DNA from: Burkholderiaceae bacterium
GTDB lineage: Bacteria > Pseudomonadota > Gammaproteobacteria > Burkholderiales > Burkholderiaceae_B
Assembly: GCA_021208885.1 (NCBI GenBank)
Contig: JAJOJF010000019.1
Span: 1-50,060, forward strand
Length of the DNA: 50,060 nucleotides
Direction of reading: 5' to 3'
A program made the translations under genes and the position numbers. Positions 28,300 to 38,185 of the stretch are shown here, piece by piece. Within the stretch, counting starts at the first letter, position 1. The number at the start of each line of letters is the position of its first letter. Under the pieces are notes generated by a model that was not told the origin of the DNA, did no database searches, and saw only the letters and a program-made list of their open reading frames with translations.

Positions 28300-29913
28300 T
28301 TACGTTCGCCTTTCTACAAAAATCATGGTTGGGCCTTGATACGCTAGGGCGCTATCTAAAACTTTCTGAACGTTATCAACCTCGTTGCAACGATCAATGC
28401 GAGCTCCAAATCCTGCGGCAATAGCAGCCAAATCCAGGTTGGGATCCGTAAAGTCCAAGCCAATGAAATTGGTTGTCGCGAAATCAACGCCTTTTTCTTT
28501 GCACCACAGATCTTTCAGAATCCGGTACTCATGATTCACAAAGCAAATGAAAATGACTGGGATCTTGTATTTGGCAGCAGTCCAAATAGCGTGAATGGAA
28601 AAGAGGCTGCCGCCATCACCCACAAAACAGACAGAATGCTCTGAGGTTGCCAAAGACATGCCAGTAGCCAACGGCATTGCCCATCCCAAACCACCGCCAC
28701 GCGGAGAGAAGTGCACATTGCGATAGCCAAGCTTGACAGAGATATCTTGCACGATGGCATCTTCAGATGAGCCCTCGGTGACAATGTGCGTTGAGTGATC
28801 GAGCTTGGCCAAAATTTCAACAATGACTTTGTCGCTTGGATCCCTATCTGGGGTTGAGTAGGTATTTCTAACGCCAGCCAAGGCAGTCTGAGCATCAAAA
28901 CTCGATTTGATGGGCCCGCTATCGCCAAGGCTTTTGGATATCGCCTCCAAAGTGCAACGCAAATTGCCAACCACCGCTAAATCAACCGGATAATCAAAGC
29001 CGAGTTGGCTTGGTGTCGGGCTAATGTGAATCACCTTTAACGCCATTGGGAATGCTGATTTTCCGGTGTAAAGGAAGGTGTCGATCTTCTCGCCAAGCAA
29101 TAATAAAGTGTCGTACTTAGACAGCAGGGCATTGATGTCGGAAGTTGTGGCCGGGATCTGACCGCAATAATTCGGATCAAGTGGGTCAACGACGCCTTGA
29201 ACATGAAACGGTGCAGAGTAAATGTCGGCACCAAGCTTGTGCGCGACGGCGGTCATTGCTGCAATTGCATCGCTTGCACCCACGGCATAATCAGCAGCAA
29301 TCGCAAGTTTGCCTTTAGGCACAGCCTTCAACGCTGCAGCAACTTCCTCGATCGACTCGGACACAACATCGTCGATGATTCTGGTTTTTCTGAAGCAAAC
29401 CTGATCGGTTTCAGAGGCCATCAAGTCCATGGGAATGGAGAGAAACACCGGTTTGCGGGGCTCAAGACCGGCCTGTACATAACAGCGCTGAAACGCGATC
29501 GACAGATCCTCAATCCGATTGACTTCATAGGCGTACTTTGTGGCTGTCTTTGCAAGCTCCGTATTGGGTGCGGATAGGACTGGGTTATGAATCAGAAAAC
29601 GAGTGTCTTGCTGACCTGCGATCACTAATAAGGGAATGCCAGCGTCATGCGCGTTTTTCATATTGAAAAGCGCATTTGCGAGTCCCGGATAGGTATGGAT
29701 ATTGACGACGGCGGGCTTGTTTTTGATGAGGGCGTAACCAGCGGCAATGCCCGTTGCCGAGGATTCATGTAACGCCAGAATGTATTGTGTTTTAGCACCG
29801 GCGAGTGCGGCGAGAAAGGTTGTTTCAGTGGTACCGGGATTGCCAAATACATACTCTATGTCGTTACATGCCAGGAAATCCTGAACAATTTGTGCGCCTG
29901 ACTGTGTTGCCAT
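28300..29913 (-). CDS. ThDP-dependent decarboxylase-like enzyme
   Basis: A 537-residue member of the benzoylformate decarboxylase/acetolactate synthase superfamily. The N-terminal pyrimidine-binding domain has FGNPGTTETTFL, ALHESSATG with the conserved cofactor-activating Glu, and NIHTYPGLANAL with a His matching His70 of benzoylformate decarboxylase. The ThDP motif is VGDGGSLFSIHAIWTAAKY with NHEYRIL. Compared with MdlC, the Ser after NPG is Thr, and the region holding the second catalytic His reads DPLDPNYCGQIPAT, so that His is missing. The substrate is therefore not predictable. It lies 80 bases downstream of a second ThDP enzyme on the same strand. Confidence 0.85.
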   Translation of the reverse strand: MATQSGAQIVQDFLACNDIEYVFGNPGTTETTFLAALAGAKTQYILALHESSATGIAAGYALIKNKPAVVNIHTYPGLANALFNMKNAHDAGIPLLVIAGQQDTRFLIHNPVLSAPNTELAKTATKYAYEVNRIEDLSIAFQRCYVQAGLEPRKPVFLSIPMDLMASETDQVCFRKTRIIDDVVSESIEEVAAALKAVPKGKLAIAADYAVGASDAIAAMTAVAHKLGADIYSAPFHVQGVVDPLDPNYCGQIPATTSDINALLSKYDTLLLLGEKIDTFLYTGKSAFPMALKVIHISPTPSQLGFDYPVDLAVVGNLRCTLEAISKSLGDSGPIKSSFDAQTALAGVRNTYSTPDRDPSDKVIVEILAKLDHSTHIVTEGSSEDAIVQDISVKLGYRNVHFSPRGGGLGWAMPLATGMSLATSEHSVCFVGDGGSLFSIHAIWTAAKYKIPVIFICFVNHEYRILKDLWCKEKGVDFATTNFIGLDFTDPNLDLAAIAAGFGARIDRCNEVDNVQKVLDSALAYQGPTMIFVERRT

Positions 29914-29993
29914 TTTATTGCCTCATCGTGAGTGAAAAGCGAAGCTACCGAGTGGTCGCGAGTTATCGGTCATCACATGACTGTTCGTATCGA

Positions 29994-31601
29994 TTAACCA
30001 AGTAACGAACCGAGCGCCTTGGTGATGGTGACGACAATCACCGAGGTCGTGTCCTTGGCCGCGAGTGCTTGCTGGTACTCGCGGGCCAGGTCTTGCAAGT
30101 TTTCGACCAGTACACTTTTGGCACCATACCCTTTGGCCAGTGAAACGATGTCAAGCCCCGGTAGGTCAAGGCCTGGCACGTTGGGTGTTTCTTCAAGCTC
30201 AGCGAACTGCTTGAGAATTCCATACTCCTCGTTCTGAAACACCACATAGACTAGATGAGTCTTTTGTTGAACAGCCGAGTAGACAGCCTGAATCGAGTAT
30301 TGGAACGAGCCATCACCCATCAGGCAAATTACGGGTCGATTGCGCCCGGATCGTTTTTCCCCAAGTGCCAATCCGACAGCGGCAGGCAAGTTCCAGCCCA
30401 AGCCGCCAGATGAAAACGTATAAAACGTATCAGGTTGATCGATCCGGAAAACATCCTGCATCAGCGGCACGATTGACGGGCATTCTTCCACGAGAACGAT
30501 GTCATCTGGCGAGTGCTGCTTGAGCACTTCAAGCACCGCATGCGGTAACAATGGTTTAGCGTTGGCATCCGCTTGTTTGGGGGCGGCACGCAATGGTACG
30601 CCAGCAGACTTTCGCTCTTTCAGTTGTGGCAACAACATCTGCAAGAACAATTTCGAATCGCCGACGATGTTGTGACCGACCGCTGCTTTAGCAGCCATGC
30701 CTGGGTCATCGGTGACGTGCAACACCCTCGCGCCAGCCGGCAAGTAGTCACCCGCGACATAAGGATAGTAACGAAACACGGGTGCTCCCACGACAAGAAT
30801 CAGATCATGTCCAGCAAGCTTCGAGGACAGTGGACCGATCGCAGCTGGCAGAGCGCCCTGGTAGAGGCGATGCGTTTCGGGAAATGCCGTGCGCTCACAA
30901 AACGGCGGCATCCACACGGGTGCATCCAGTTTTTCTGCAAGCTTGATGCCTTCATCCCAGGCTTGACTGCGGGCAATGTCAGCACCGAGGATCAGTACCG
31001 GGTTCTTACTGTCGTTTAACGCCTGCGCAAACTCGGCCACCCAGACAGGATCGGGGGCAACGCGCTCGCTGACCTGTCGGTAAACATCGATATCCAATGC
31101 CGGCTGATCCCAGTCATCAAGCGGCAACGATAAAAACACGGGGCCAGTTGGTTGCTGTATTGCTGTTGCATAAGCTCGCATGAAAGCGCCCGGAATGTCT
31201 TGTGCTCTGCTCGGCTCATAACTCCACTTCACCCAGGGCTTTGGCATGGTGGTGGCTTCGATGTTGGTGAGCAATGGTTCGATCAAGAGCATCTCGCGCG
31301 TTTGCTGACCGGCTGTGATAATGAGCGGTGTCTTGTTTTGAAAAGCGGTGAGCAACGTGCCCATGGCATTGCCCAGCCCAGCACCAGTGTGCAGGTTGAC
31401 AATCACGGGCTTGCGAGTGCTTTGCGCAATACCGTCAGCAATTGCGACGGCACTGGCCTCTTGTAATGCGAGGATGTAGTCAAAGTCTTTCGGGAAGTTT
31501 TTCAGGAATGTTTCTTCAGTGGAGCCAGGATTGCCCACCACGGTGGTCAGGTTAAGGCGACGCAATAGATCAAAGGTGGCCTGTTTAACGGTTTTAGTCA
31601 T
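29994..31601 (-). CDS. mdlC: Benzoylformate decarboxylase-like ThDP enzyme
   Basis: A 535-residue protein closely resembling Pseudomonas MdlC along its length. It has VGNPGSTEETFLKNFPKDF with the active-site Ser, ILALQEASAVAIADG with the Glu, and VNLHTGAGLGNAMG with the first His. ETHRLYQGALPAAIG carries the second His, and MGDGSFQYSIQAVYSAVQQ is the ThDP site. All four catalytic positions of the family are present, so nonoxidative decarboxylation of an aromatic 2-keto acid is likely, although phenylglyoxylate itself is not proven. No mandelate-pathway genes (mdlA, mdlB) are nearby. GGGAG precedes the start. It is divergent from the TauE/SafE exporter. Confidence 0.83.
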   Translation of the reverse strand: MTKTVKQATFDLLRRLNLTTVVGNPGSTEETFLKNFPKDFDYILALQEASAVAIADGIAQSTRKPVIVNLHTGAGLGNAMGTLLTAFQNKTPLIITAGQQTREMLLIEPLLTNIEATTMPKPWVKWSYEPSRAQDIPGAFMRAYATAIQQPTGPVFLSLPLDDWDQPALDIDVYRQVSERVAPDPVWVAEFAQALNDSKNPVLILGADIARSQAWDEGIKLAEKLDAPVWMPPFCERTAFPETHRLYQGALPAAIGPLSSKLAGHDLILVVGAPVFRYYPYVAGDYLPAGARVLHVTDDPGMAAKAAVGHNIVGDSKLFLQMLLPQLKERKSAGVPLRAAPKQADANAKPLLPHAVLEVLKQHSPDDIVLVEECPSIVPLMQDVFRIDQPDTFYTFSSGGLGWNLPAAVGLALGEKRSGRNRPVICLMGDGSFQYSIQAVYSAVQQKTHLVYVVFQNEEYGILKQFAELEETPNVPGLDLPGLDIVSLAKGYGAKSVLVENLQDLAREYQQALAAKDTTSVIVVTITKALGSLLG

Positions 31602-31735
31602 GGGTTGCTCCCGAGCTTGCGATGTTTATGAGTTATTTTTGTGTGCGCTTCAGAATCTTGCGATGCGAATGTACACGAGTTTGTGGAAATAGAAAATGTT
31701 AGGAAAGGTAAGAAACCGTTAGATTTGCAGTGTTC

Positions 31736-31754
31736 GTGAAGCTACACTTCACGT
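31736..31754. promoter_or_regulatory. Dyad between mdlC-like and tauE-like genes
   Basis: CGTGAAG (31736-31742) and CTTCACG (31748-31754) are perfect inverted arms with a 5-base spacer, in the 244-bp divergent promoter region. The layout suits an operator for both genes. No regulator gene is adjacent. Confidence 0.4.
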
Positions 31755-31845
31755 CTAATCATGAATTGCAAACCAAGGTTCTTTGAACCATCCCTGTGCG
31801 TATCTGCATTGGGAAATTCTTTAGACACGAATCAGGCACCCATCC

Positions 31846-32682
31846 ATGTATGTTCACACTTGGCTAGACGTATTTCGTCTGCAACCCGATCCAACGTTGT
31901 CTGTTGCATTGGCGGTTTTAGCCGCATTTCTCATGGGATTTGCCCGCAGTGGAATTGGCGCAGGAGGCTTTGTGGTGTCACCCTTAATGGTTCTGGCGCT
32001 TGGCCCCCAATCGGGTATTGCTGTGGTGGCTGCCATCATGCTACCAGCGGCATTGACATCCTACTTTCAACACAAAGGTGATGCCAAGCCCGAATTGCTT
32101 CGACCATTGATTCCCGCAGCTTTTCTGGGGACAACGGTTGGTGGAATGATTCTTTGGTTGCTGGTGTCTGATGGTGAGATGGCTCTAATCGAGCGTCGTT
32201 TGGAGATCTTGGTGGCTGCTCTATCCTTGGTCTACGTTGCGCTCGTGAGTCTGCGTGAACAGATCGCCAGAATATTCAGCTATCTAGTGTCGCCAACGCC
32301 CAAGAGCTTGTTCCTGATGGGCACTGGTCTAGGTATCAGTCAGACAGTCGCGAACTCGGGTTCGCCGCTGATGACCATTTTCTTTTTGTGCTACCGAATT
32401 GGCAAGGATCAGTTTGTTGGCGCCCAATCGACGTTTTTGCTTATTCAAAACGCCTTAAAGATCATCCCGCTCATTGCCTTGGGTATGTTGCATCTTGGTA
32501 GTCTGGCAGCGGCCGTATTGCTTGTGCCACTGACATTTTTGGGTGGTTGGCTCGGGCAACGGTTTTTCAAGGTGGCTTCTGAAAAGCAGTTCTTTGGTCT
32601 TTATATCGTGCTGTTGGTGCTTGGATTCGTGGCGAGTGTATTGTTGCTGATCGGTCGTGCCAAGGTGTTTGGAATCGCTTGA
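31846..32682 (+). CDS. TauE/SafE family anion exporter
   Basis: A 278-residue inner-membrane protein with about eight hydrophobic segments and the family repeats FLMGFARSGIGAGGFVVSPL and GTGLGISQTVANSGSPLMTI. The family (COG0730) moves sulfite, sulfoacetate and other small organic anions. Its position, divergent from two keto-acid decarboxylases, would fit export or uptake of an organic acid, but that is inference. The start at 31846 has a weak ribosome-binding site. Confidence 0.87.
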   Translation: MYVHTWLDVFRLQPDPTLSVALAVLAAFLMGFARSGIGAGGFVVSPLMVLALGPQSGIAVVAAIMLPAALTSYFQHKGDAKPELLRPLIPAAFLGTTVGGMILWLLVSDGEMALIERRLEILVAALSLVYVALVSLREQIARIFSYLVSPTPKSLFLMGTGLGISQTVANSGSPLMTIFFLCYRIGKDQFVGAQSTFLLIQNALKIIPLIALGMLHLGSLAAAVLLVPLTFLGGWLGQRFFKVASEKQFFGLYIVLLVLGFVASVLLLIGRAKVFGIA

Positions 32683-32742
32683 TGCAGGCTGTTTAGTGGT
32701 CAATAGTTATCAACCGTCTGCTGAATCGCCATCAACGTGTAA

Positions 32743-33998
32743 TCAAGTGCCTTTGTAAATCACACCCTCGATCAACATCTTGGGCACGATTAAACCGAAA
32801 GTCATTGCCATCACAATCATGAAGGCCCCGGTGCCGTTGGTCACTGCATTGAGTAGCATGGTCAAAGTCGCCTCGCTGCCTGCGTCATAGATGTCGACCA
32901 AGCTGGCCGCAAACTTGAACACAAAAATCCCGGGCATCATCGAGACGACCGATGCGAATGCCAGTGCAGCGAAGGGCAGTTTCAGTGTGCGGGCTAGAAT
33001 CGTCATGACGCTGCCTGAGATAATGCAAGCCACCAAGTGGCGGTTACCACACCACCACCAGATTCCAGAACCAACCAACGGCTACCGTGGCAGACCATGC
33101 CCACGATGACAGGTGCGGCCAGCAGTCCCCATGGCAGCGAGAAAAAAGCACCAAAGGCGGCCACTGCAACGCCCGCTGACAGAATGTCGAGCCACAGTGC
33201 GGTGTGTACGGTGACTGCGCTCGATGACAGAGTGCCATGTGTGCCTGCAAGTCCAATTAACAAACCAGCACAAATGGCCAAGAGAATCAGCGCGCAATAA
33301 GCAAACCGCGCCAGACCCAACCCCAATCGGCCACGCACCAGATCAAGCGAGGCGTTCAGAATGTGGGCGCCTGGCACCAGGATCATGCACGGTGCAATGA
33401 CGATGAATTGAACCCTTGGGTCATCGAACAGGCCTTGGGCGATACCGCCGCAGACGCCGGCGATCAAGGCAGCTACAAAAGGTTGTAGCAACAGATTGTC
33501 ACTGTAGTGCGCCAGTATTCGTCTAACCCCGGCACCAAGAGCCGCCGTCACAAAGATCAATGCCAATACCAGACTGTCAGCCACACCGAAAATCAGCCCC
33601 AGAGCCGAGGCACCAAGGCCAGCCATCACCACGAACCTTGCATGGGTGCTTGGCGGAAACTGTTCGATGTCTGTGAGCTGCCGATCTAGCGCGTTTAGAT
33701 CGTTTGCCGTCAACTGGTGTTTGCTTGCGCAGGCGAGATCAATGGCACGATTGGTCTGAGCAACCTTATGCATGTCCACGCCAGCCGGGCGCACCGACAA
33801 GATGGCGGTCTCCCACCAATCATCATCAGTGTTTCGCCAGCGACAGAACACGCCATCCCATTGCGGCACGATCTGCCACTCTAGCCCCCCAGCTCTGGCG
33901 AGCCGGGAGGTGTCTTCAATTAACCGCTGAGTGGTCTGGCCATTGGCGTGCAGTAGAACTACTGCACGCTTGAGGCAGTCAACTAAGTTACTTGCCAT
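32743..33998 (-). pseudogene. Threonine/serine exporter ThrE family, split by a frameshift
   Basis: ThrE proteins combine an N-terminal ThrE (DUF1212) domain with a C-terminal ThrE_2 (DUF3815) domain in about 420 residues. Here the first frame (33998 to 33003, 331 residues) covers the N-domain and the first part of the second, reaching LESGGGVVTATWW before losing homology. The other frame continues with ACIISGSVMTILARTLKLPF to the stop near 32743. One added base around 33028-33036 would give 418 residues. As written, the stop TGA and a downstream ATG overlap as ATGA at 33003-33006, so an 87-residue second product could be made by coupling, as in two-gene systems such as yjjP/yjjB. The broken second domain favours a frameshift. 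Confidence 0.8.
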
Positions 33999-34007
33999 AA
34001 CCCGGAT

Positions 34008-35636
34008 TTACGCTGGGTCGTAAACAGGACGATAGGCTGTTTTGCGAATGTGTGCCTCAATGTCTTTGGGACGTTTGACCCGTGCCAAGTTATTGTCAAA
34101 TATGTACTCGGCAATCTTGGCGGCCGTGTGCAGGGAGGCATCCAGAATCTGTGACTGAGGCGGGTAGATCAAGCCTGTGTCGAGTTCTTCCTGGGTGACC
34201 TGTTCAGCCACCGCCTTGGCAGCCACGATGAACATCTCTTCGGTGACTCGTTTTGACTGGGTAGCTAGAACCGCCATGCCCATCGCCGGGAAGATGTAAA
34301 CGTTGTTGCCCTGGCCAGGAATATAGGTTTTATCTTTGTACTGGACTGGACCAAACGGACTGCCGCTGGCAAAAATCGCTTTGCCGTCTGACCATTTGTA
34401 GGCCTCTTCAGCCGTGCATTCCGATCGTGAGGTCGGGTTCGAGTAGGGGAAAATGATTGGACGCTCATTGACTTCAGACATGGCCTCGATAACCTGCTGG
34501 TTAAAGAGCTTGGGGACCGTGCTCACACCAATAATGCCAGTGGGTTTGAGGTCCTTGATGACATCCACAAACGAGTTGCTCGCTGCGTGCTTGTGAGCAA
34601 AGGGCTTTTGAAAGTCTGCCAGATCCTTGCGTGATGACTGCACCAAGCCGTTGATATCAAACAGCCAGTTACGGGCGCGAGCCTCATCAATGCTCAAGCC
34701 TTCCATCGCCATGGCTTGACTGATGAGTTCAGCAATTCCGGTGGCAGCCGAGCCAGCGCCCATGAAGAGGAACTTGTGTTCGGTGAGTTTTTTGCCGGTA
34801 ACGCGCACGCCACCAAAAATCCCGGCCAAAGCCACGCCGGCCGTGCCCTGAATGTCATCGTTGTAGGTGCAAACCTTGTCCTTGTACTTTTGCAGGATGC
34901 CGACCGCGTTGAAGTTGGCAAAGTCTTCCCACTGGATGCAGCACTTGGGGTAGAGCGCCTGGACCGCATCGACAAACTCAGCGATGAAAGCATCGTAGTC
35001 TTTGCCGCGAACGCGCTGTTGGCGTAGACCCAAGTACAACGGGTCATCAAGCAGTTCATGGTTGTTGGTGCCGACATCCAGGGTGATCGGCAAGGTGAGC
35101 TCGGGCGGCACGCCTGCCACAGCGGTGTAGAGCGCCAGTTTGCCGATCGGGATGCCCATGCCACCCACACCCAGGTCACCCAAGCCCAAAATACGCTCGC
35201 CATCGGTAACCACGATGAACCGCACGTCTTTCTGTGGCCAGTTCTTGAGCAGATCTTTAACGCGGCCCTTGGCGGTAATGGGCAAGTACACCCCGTGCGA
35301 GGAGCGGAAGATGTGGTCAAACTTCTGGCAGGCTTCACCGACCGTTGGCGTGTAAACCAGCGGCATGAAGCGAGCTGGGTCACCCATCAATACTGCGTAA
35401 AAGAGTGTTTGGTTGCGGCTTTGCAGATCCATCAGGAACAAGTAACGCTGCAAGTCGTTGTCCAACATGTCGAGTTGCGTATGTACCCGGGCAATTTGCA
35501 ACTCGAGGCTGTCAACGCCAACAGGCAACAGGCCTTCAAGGCCCATGGACTTGCGTTGTTCGGTCGTAAACGCCGAGCCACGGTTGATGCTCGGGTCGTG
35601 CAGGGCGCTATATCCTTTGGCAGCGGTCTTGGCCAT
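34008..35636 (-). CDS. maeA: NAD-dependent malic enzyme
   Basis: Oxidatively decarboxylates malate to pyruvate. The 542-residue product has the long single-domain form of MaeA/SfcA: LVYTPTVGEACQ, LGDLGVGGMGIPIGKLALYT, NDDIQGTAGVALAG with metal ligands, FMGAGSAATGIAE as the nucleotide fold, and FPYSNPTSRSECT. The start at 35636 (MAKTAAKGYSALHD) has GGAG 7 bases upstream and is preferred over 35657. It is next to fumC, so fumarate can be carried to malate and pyruvate by adjacent products. Confidence 0.95.
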   Translation of the reverse strand: MAKTAAKGYSALHDPSINRGSAFTTEQRKSMGLEGLLPVGVDSLELQIARVHTQLDMLDNDLQRYLFLMDLQSRNQTLFYAVLMGDPARFMPLVYTPTVGEACQKFDHIFRSSHGVYLPITAKGRVKDLLKNWPQKDVRFIVVTDGERILGLGDLGVGGMGIPIGKLALYTAVAGVPPELTLPITLDVGTNNHELLDDPLYLGLRQQRVRGKDYDAFIAEFVDAVQALYPKCCIQWEDFANFNAVGILQKYKDKVCTYNDDIQGTAGVALAGIFGGVRVTGKKLTEHKFLFMGAGSAATGIAELISQAMAMEGLSIDEARARNWLFDINGLVQSSRKDLADFQKPFAHKHAASNSFVDVIKDLKPTGIIGVSTVPKLFNQQVIEAMSEVNERPIIFPYSNPTSRSECTAEEAYKWSDGKAIFASGSPFGPVQYKDKTYIPGQGNNVYIFPAMGMAVLATQSKRVTEEMFIVAAKAVAEQVTQEELDTGLIYPPQSQILDASLHTAAKIAEYIFDNNLARVKRPKDIEAHIRKTAYRPVYDPA

Positions 35637-35707
35637 AAGAGGACTCCATTTAATCAATCGTTAATCTATCCAGACAAAACATAAAGCACAAAACAACCTT
35701 CGATAGT

Positions 35708-37108
35708 CTATTTCGCCACGTAGGGATGAACCATCTTGGCTGGATCGACCACGCGATCAAACTCTTCTTCCGAAACGAATCCCAGTTTAAGTGCGGCAGC
35801 CTTGAGCGTCAGGTCATTGTCCATGGCGTAGTGGGCGATCTTGGATGCCTTGTCGTAACCAATCACCGGTGCGAGAGCGGTCACGAGCATCAGCGAGCGC
35901 TCCACGTATTCGGCGATTTTTTTCAGGTTGGGTTCGGTGCCTTCAACCAGGAACTTGCGGAAGTTGGTGCAGCCGTCAGTCATCAAGGTAATCGAGTGCG
36001 TGATGTTTTGAATGATCAGCGGCTTGTAGACGTTCATCTCCAGATAGCCGCTTGCGCCACCAAATCCCACTGCCACATCATTGGCCATCACCTGGGCAGC
36101 GAGCATGGTCAGCGCCTCAGCCTGTGTGGGGTTGACTTTGCCAGGCATGATCGAGGAGCCAGGCTCGTTTTCCGGGATCTTGAGTTCTGCGAAGCCTGCG
36201 CGTGGGCCGCAAGACATGAGCCGAATGTCGTTGCCGATCTTAAACAGGGAGACTGCCAATGTACGAAATGCGCCAGACAGGTGAACCAGAGCGTCATGGG
36301 CGCCTTGCACGGTGAATTTGTTCGGCGCAGAGACAAATGGCAGGCCAGTAAGTTTGGCGATTTCTTTGGCAACGTCTTCTGCAAACCCGGGCGCGGCGTT
36401 AATGCCAGTGCCTACAGCAGTTCCACCCAAAGCCAGGTGGTAAACCCCTTTGAGTGCATCATTGATGCGCTCTAGATCATCGTCGAGCATGCCGACGTAT
36501 CCCGACCACTCTTGGCCGAGCGTCAAGGGCGTTGCGTCTTGCATGTGCGTGCGGCCAATCTTGACGATGTCTTTCCAGGCTTTCGCCTTCGCGTCCATGG
36601 CATCACGCAGTGCCTTGACAGCGGGGATCAGGCGAGATGTGGTGTTGACCGCAGCCGCAATGTACATGGCTGACGGGAATGAGTCATTGGATGACTGCGC
36701 CATGTTGACGTGATCATTGGGGTGAACCGGGGTTTTGCTGCCCAGATCTGTGCCAGCCAACTGGCAGCAGCGGTTTGACACCACTTCATTCACGTTCATG
36801 TTGAACTGGGTGCCGCTGCCTGTCATCCACACGTGCAACGGGAACATGTCATGATGCTGGCCTGCTAGGATTTCGTCGCAGGTTTTAACGATCAAGTCAT
36901 GTTGCTGGTCAGGCAAGCGACCACTCGCGTGATTCACGTTGGCTGCTGCTTTTTTTAACGTGGCATACGAAGTGATCATCTCGCGCGGGATGAGATCTTT
37001 GCCGATGCTGAAGTGCTCAAGCGAACGCTGGGTCTGTGCACCCCAGAGTTTGTCGGCTGGTACTTCGACGATGCCTAAGCTGTCGGATTCTTTACGAACG
37101 TCAGTCAT
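35708..37108 (-). CDS. fumC: Fumarate hydratase class II
   Basis: Iron-independent fumarase that interconverts fumarate and malate. At 466 residues it has the normal length, with the superfamily signature [28 protein letters not shown], and the His-containing [22 protein letters not shown] precedes the ATG. It lies upstream of maeA on the same strand, with the AEC transporter immediately further upstream, and the three probably act on C4 acids together. Confidence 0.97.
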   Translation of the reverse strand: MTDVRKESDSLGIVEVPADKLWGAQTQRSLEHFSIGKDLIPREMITSYATLKKAAANVNHASGRLPDQQHDLIVKTCDEILAGQHHDMFPLHVWMTGSGTQFNMNVNEVVSNRCCQLAGTDLGSKTPVHPNDHVNMAQSSNDSFPSAMYIAAAVNTTSRLIPAVKALRDAMDAKAKAWKDIVKIGRTHMQDATPLTLGQEWSGYVGMLDDDLERINDALKGVYHLALGGTAVGTGINAAPGFAEDVAKEIAKLTGLPFVSAPNKFTVQGAHDALVHLSGAFRTLAVSLFKIGNDIRLMSCGPRAGFAELKIPENEPGSSIMPGKVNPTQAEALTMLAAQVMANDVAVGFGGASGYLEMNVYKPLIIQNITHSITLMTDGCTNFRKFLVEGTEPNLKKIAEYVERSLMLVTALAPVIGYDKASKIAHYAMDNDLTLKAAALKLGFVSEEEFDRVVDPAKMVHPYVAK

Positions 37109-37144
37109 GGTTGTTCCCTTTTAATGAAACGCACGAAATTTGCG

Positions 37145-38089
37145 TCAAAACAATTTTTCAGCGATAAAAATCCACATCGCCATGGTAAAGATCGCCACCA
37201 CATTGCTGGCGAGAATTTGTCCTGGAATTTTGTCAGTGGCAATGGCAAACTGCGAGCTTAGCATCGCACCCATGGTGGCTGCGGGGCATGCCGCGATGAT
37301 GATGGCGCCTTTGGCCAACAGTGGGTCTAGCTTGAAGGTGAGCGCCAAAACCAGCACCAAGGCAGGCATGACCAGATTCTTCAGGATGACTGCCGTAATG
37401 ACTTGCAGATCAACGCGAGGCGCCAGGAAAGATAGCAATATGCCCAGCGTAAATAGCGCTAGTCCGCCGGAAATGCCACCGATCAGTTTCAATGAGTCAG
37501 TCGCCAGAGCTGGCAACTTAAAGCCAAGCAAGGCAAGAATCAGGCCCAGAATCGGAGCCCAGACCACGGGTTGTTTAATGGTGTTTAGCAAGATATCACC
37601 GATGCCAGGCGTTGTCCCTGCACCTTCTGTGGCGCCTTTTTGTTTATTCAGCAGGGCCATGACGACCGGGATAACAACAATGCTGGTGATGATGTTGCCC
37701 ACAATAATGGGCAACATCCCTTGTTGCCCAACCACTGTCATGACCACCGGCAAACCGAAGTAGGCCATGTCTGGAAATCCGCTGTTGCTGGCAAAAAGAG
37801 ATGCTTCGCCGGCTGGTTTTTTCCAGATAAATAGTCCAAGAACCAGCGCGAACAAAAACGGAATGATAATCCCGATAAAAAGTGTCAGCACGTAGCCCAC
37901 GTTTTCAAACTGGCTGGGGCTGAAGCTGAAAATGGAGACAAACAATGTGCATGGGAGAGCGAAGTTCACCACAGTTGTCGAAAGGCTTTTAGCGCCATCG
38001 GAATTGACCAACTTGGTTTTGCCCGCGACAAACCCAAGTATCACGACGAACGCCACTGGCACCAGTGCTGTCAAAATCAGGTTAATCAT
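37145..38089 (-). CDS. AEC family transporter
   Basis: A 314-residue membrane protein of the auxin-efflux-carrier family with about ten helices and the conserved central elements NSGFPDMAYFGLPV and AACPAATMGAMLSSQF. Members transport malonate, malate or other organic acids. Placement just upstream of fumC and maeA suggests a dicarboxylate substrate; that is inferred from context. AGGGG lies 6 bases before the start. Confidence 0.85.
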   Translation of the reverse strand: MINLILTALVPVAFVVILGFVAGKTKLVNSDGAKSLSTTVVNFALPCTLFVSIFSFSPSQFENVGYVLTLFIGIIIPFLFALVLGLFIWKKPAGEASLFASNSGFPDMAYFGLPVVMTVVGQQGMLPIIVGNIITSIVVIPVVMALLNKQKGATEGAGTTPGIGDILLNTIKQPVVWAPILGLILALLGFKLPALATDSLKLIGGISGGLALFTLGILLSFLAPRVDLQVITAVILKNLVMPALVLVLALTFKLDPLLAKGAIIIAACPAATMGAMLSSQFAIATDKIPGQILASNVVAIFTMAMWIFIAEKLF

Positions 38090-38185
38090 CTAATTCCCCT
38101 TGATAATTTTTCTGTAATCAGGCGCGAGAGTTAACACACTGTTTATTACAAAACTTACATTTACTAACCGGCTGAAGGTCTAGCA

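Noticed and set aside
26836..28300. Integrated prophage or integrative element at the tRNA
   Set aside because: No integrase, phage structural gene or duplicated tRNA end is visible; only one ATPase gene is present.
33037..33300. Plus-strand frames opposite thrE
   Set aside because: They mirror the membrane-protein coding strand, and none has a ribosome-binding site or recognisable domain.
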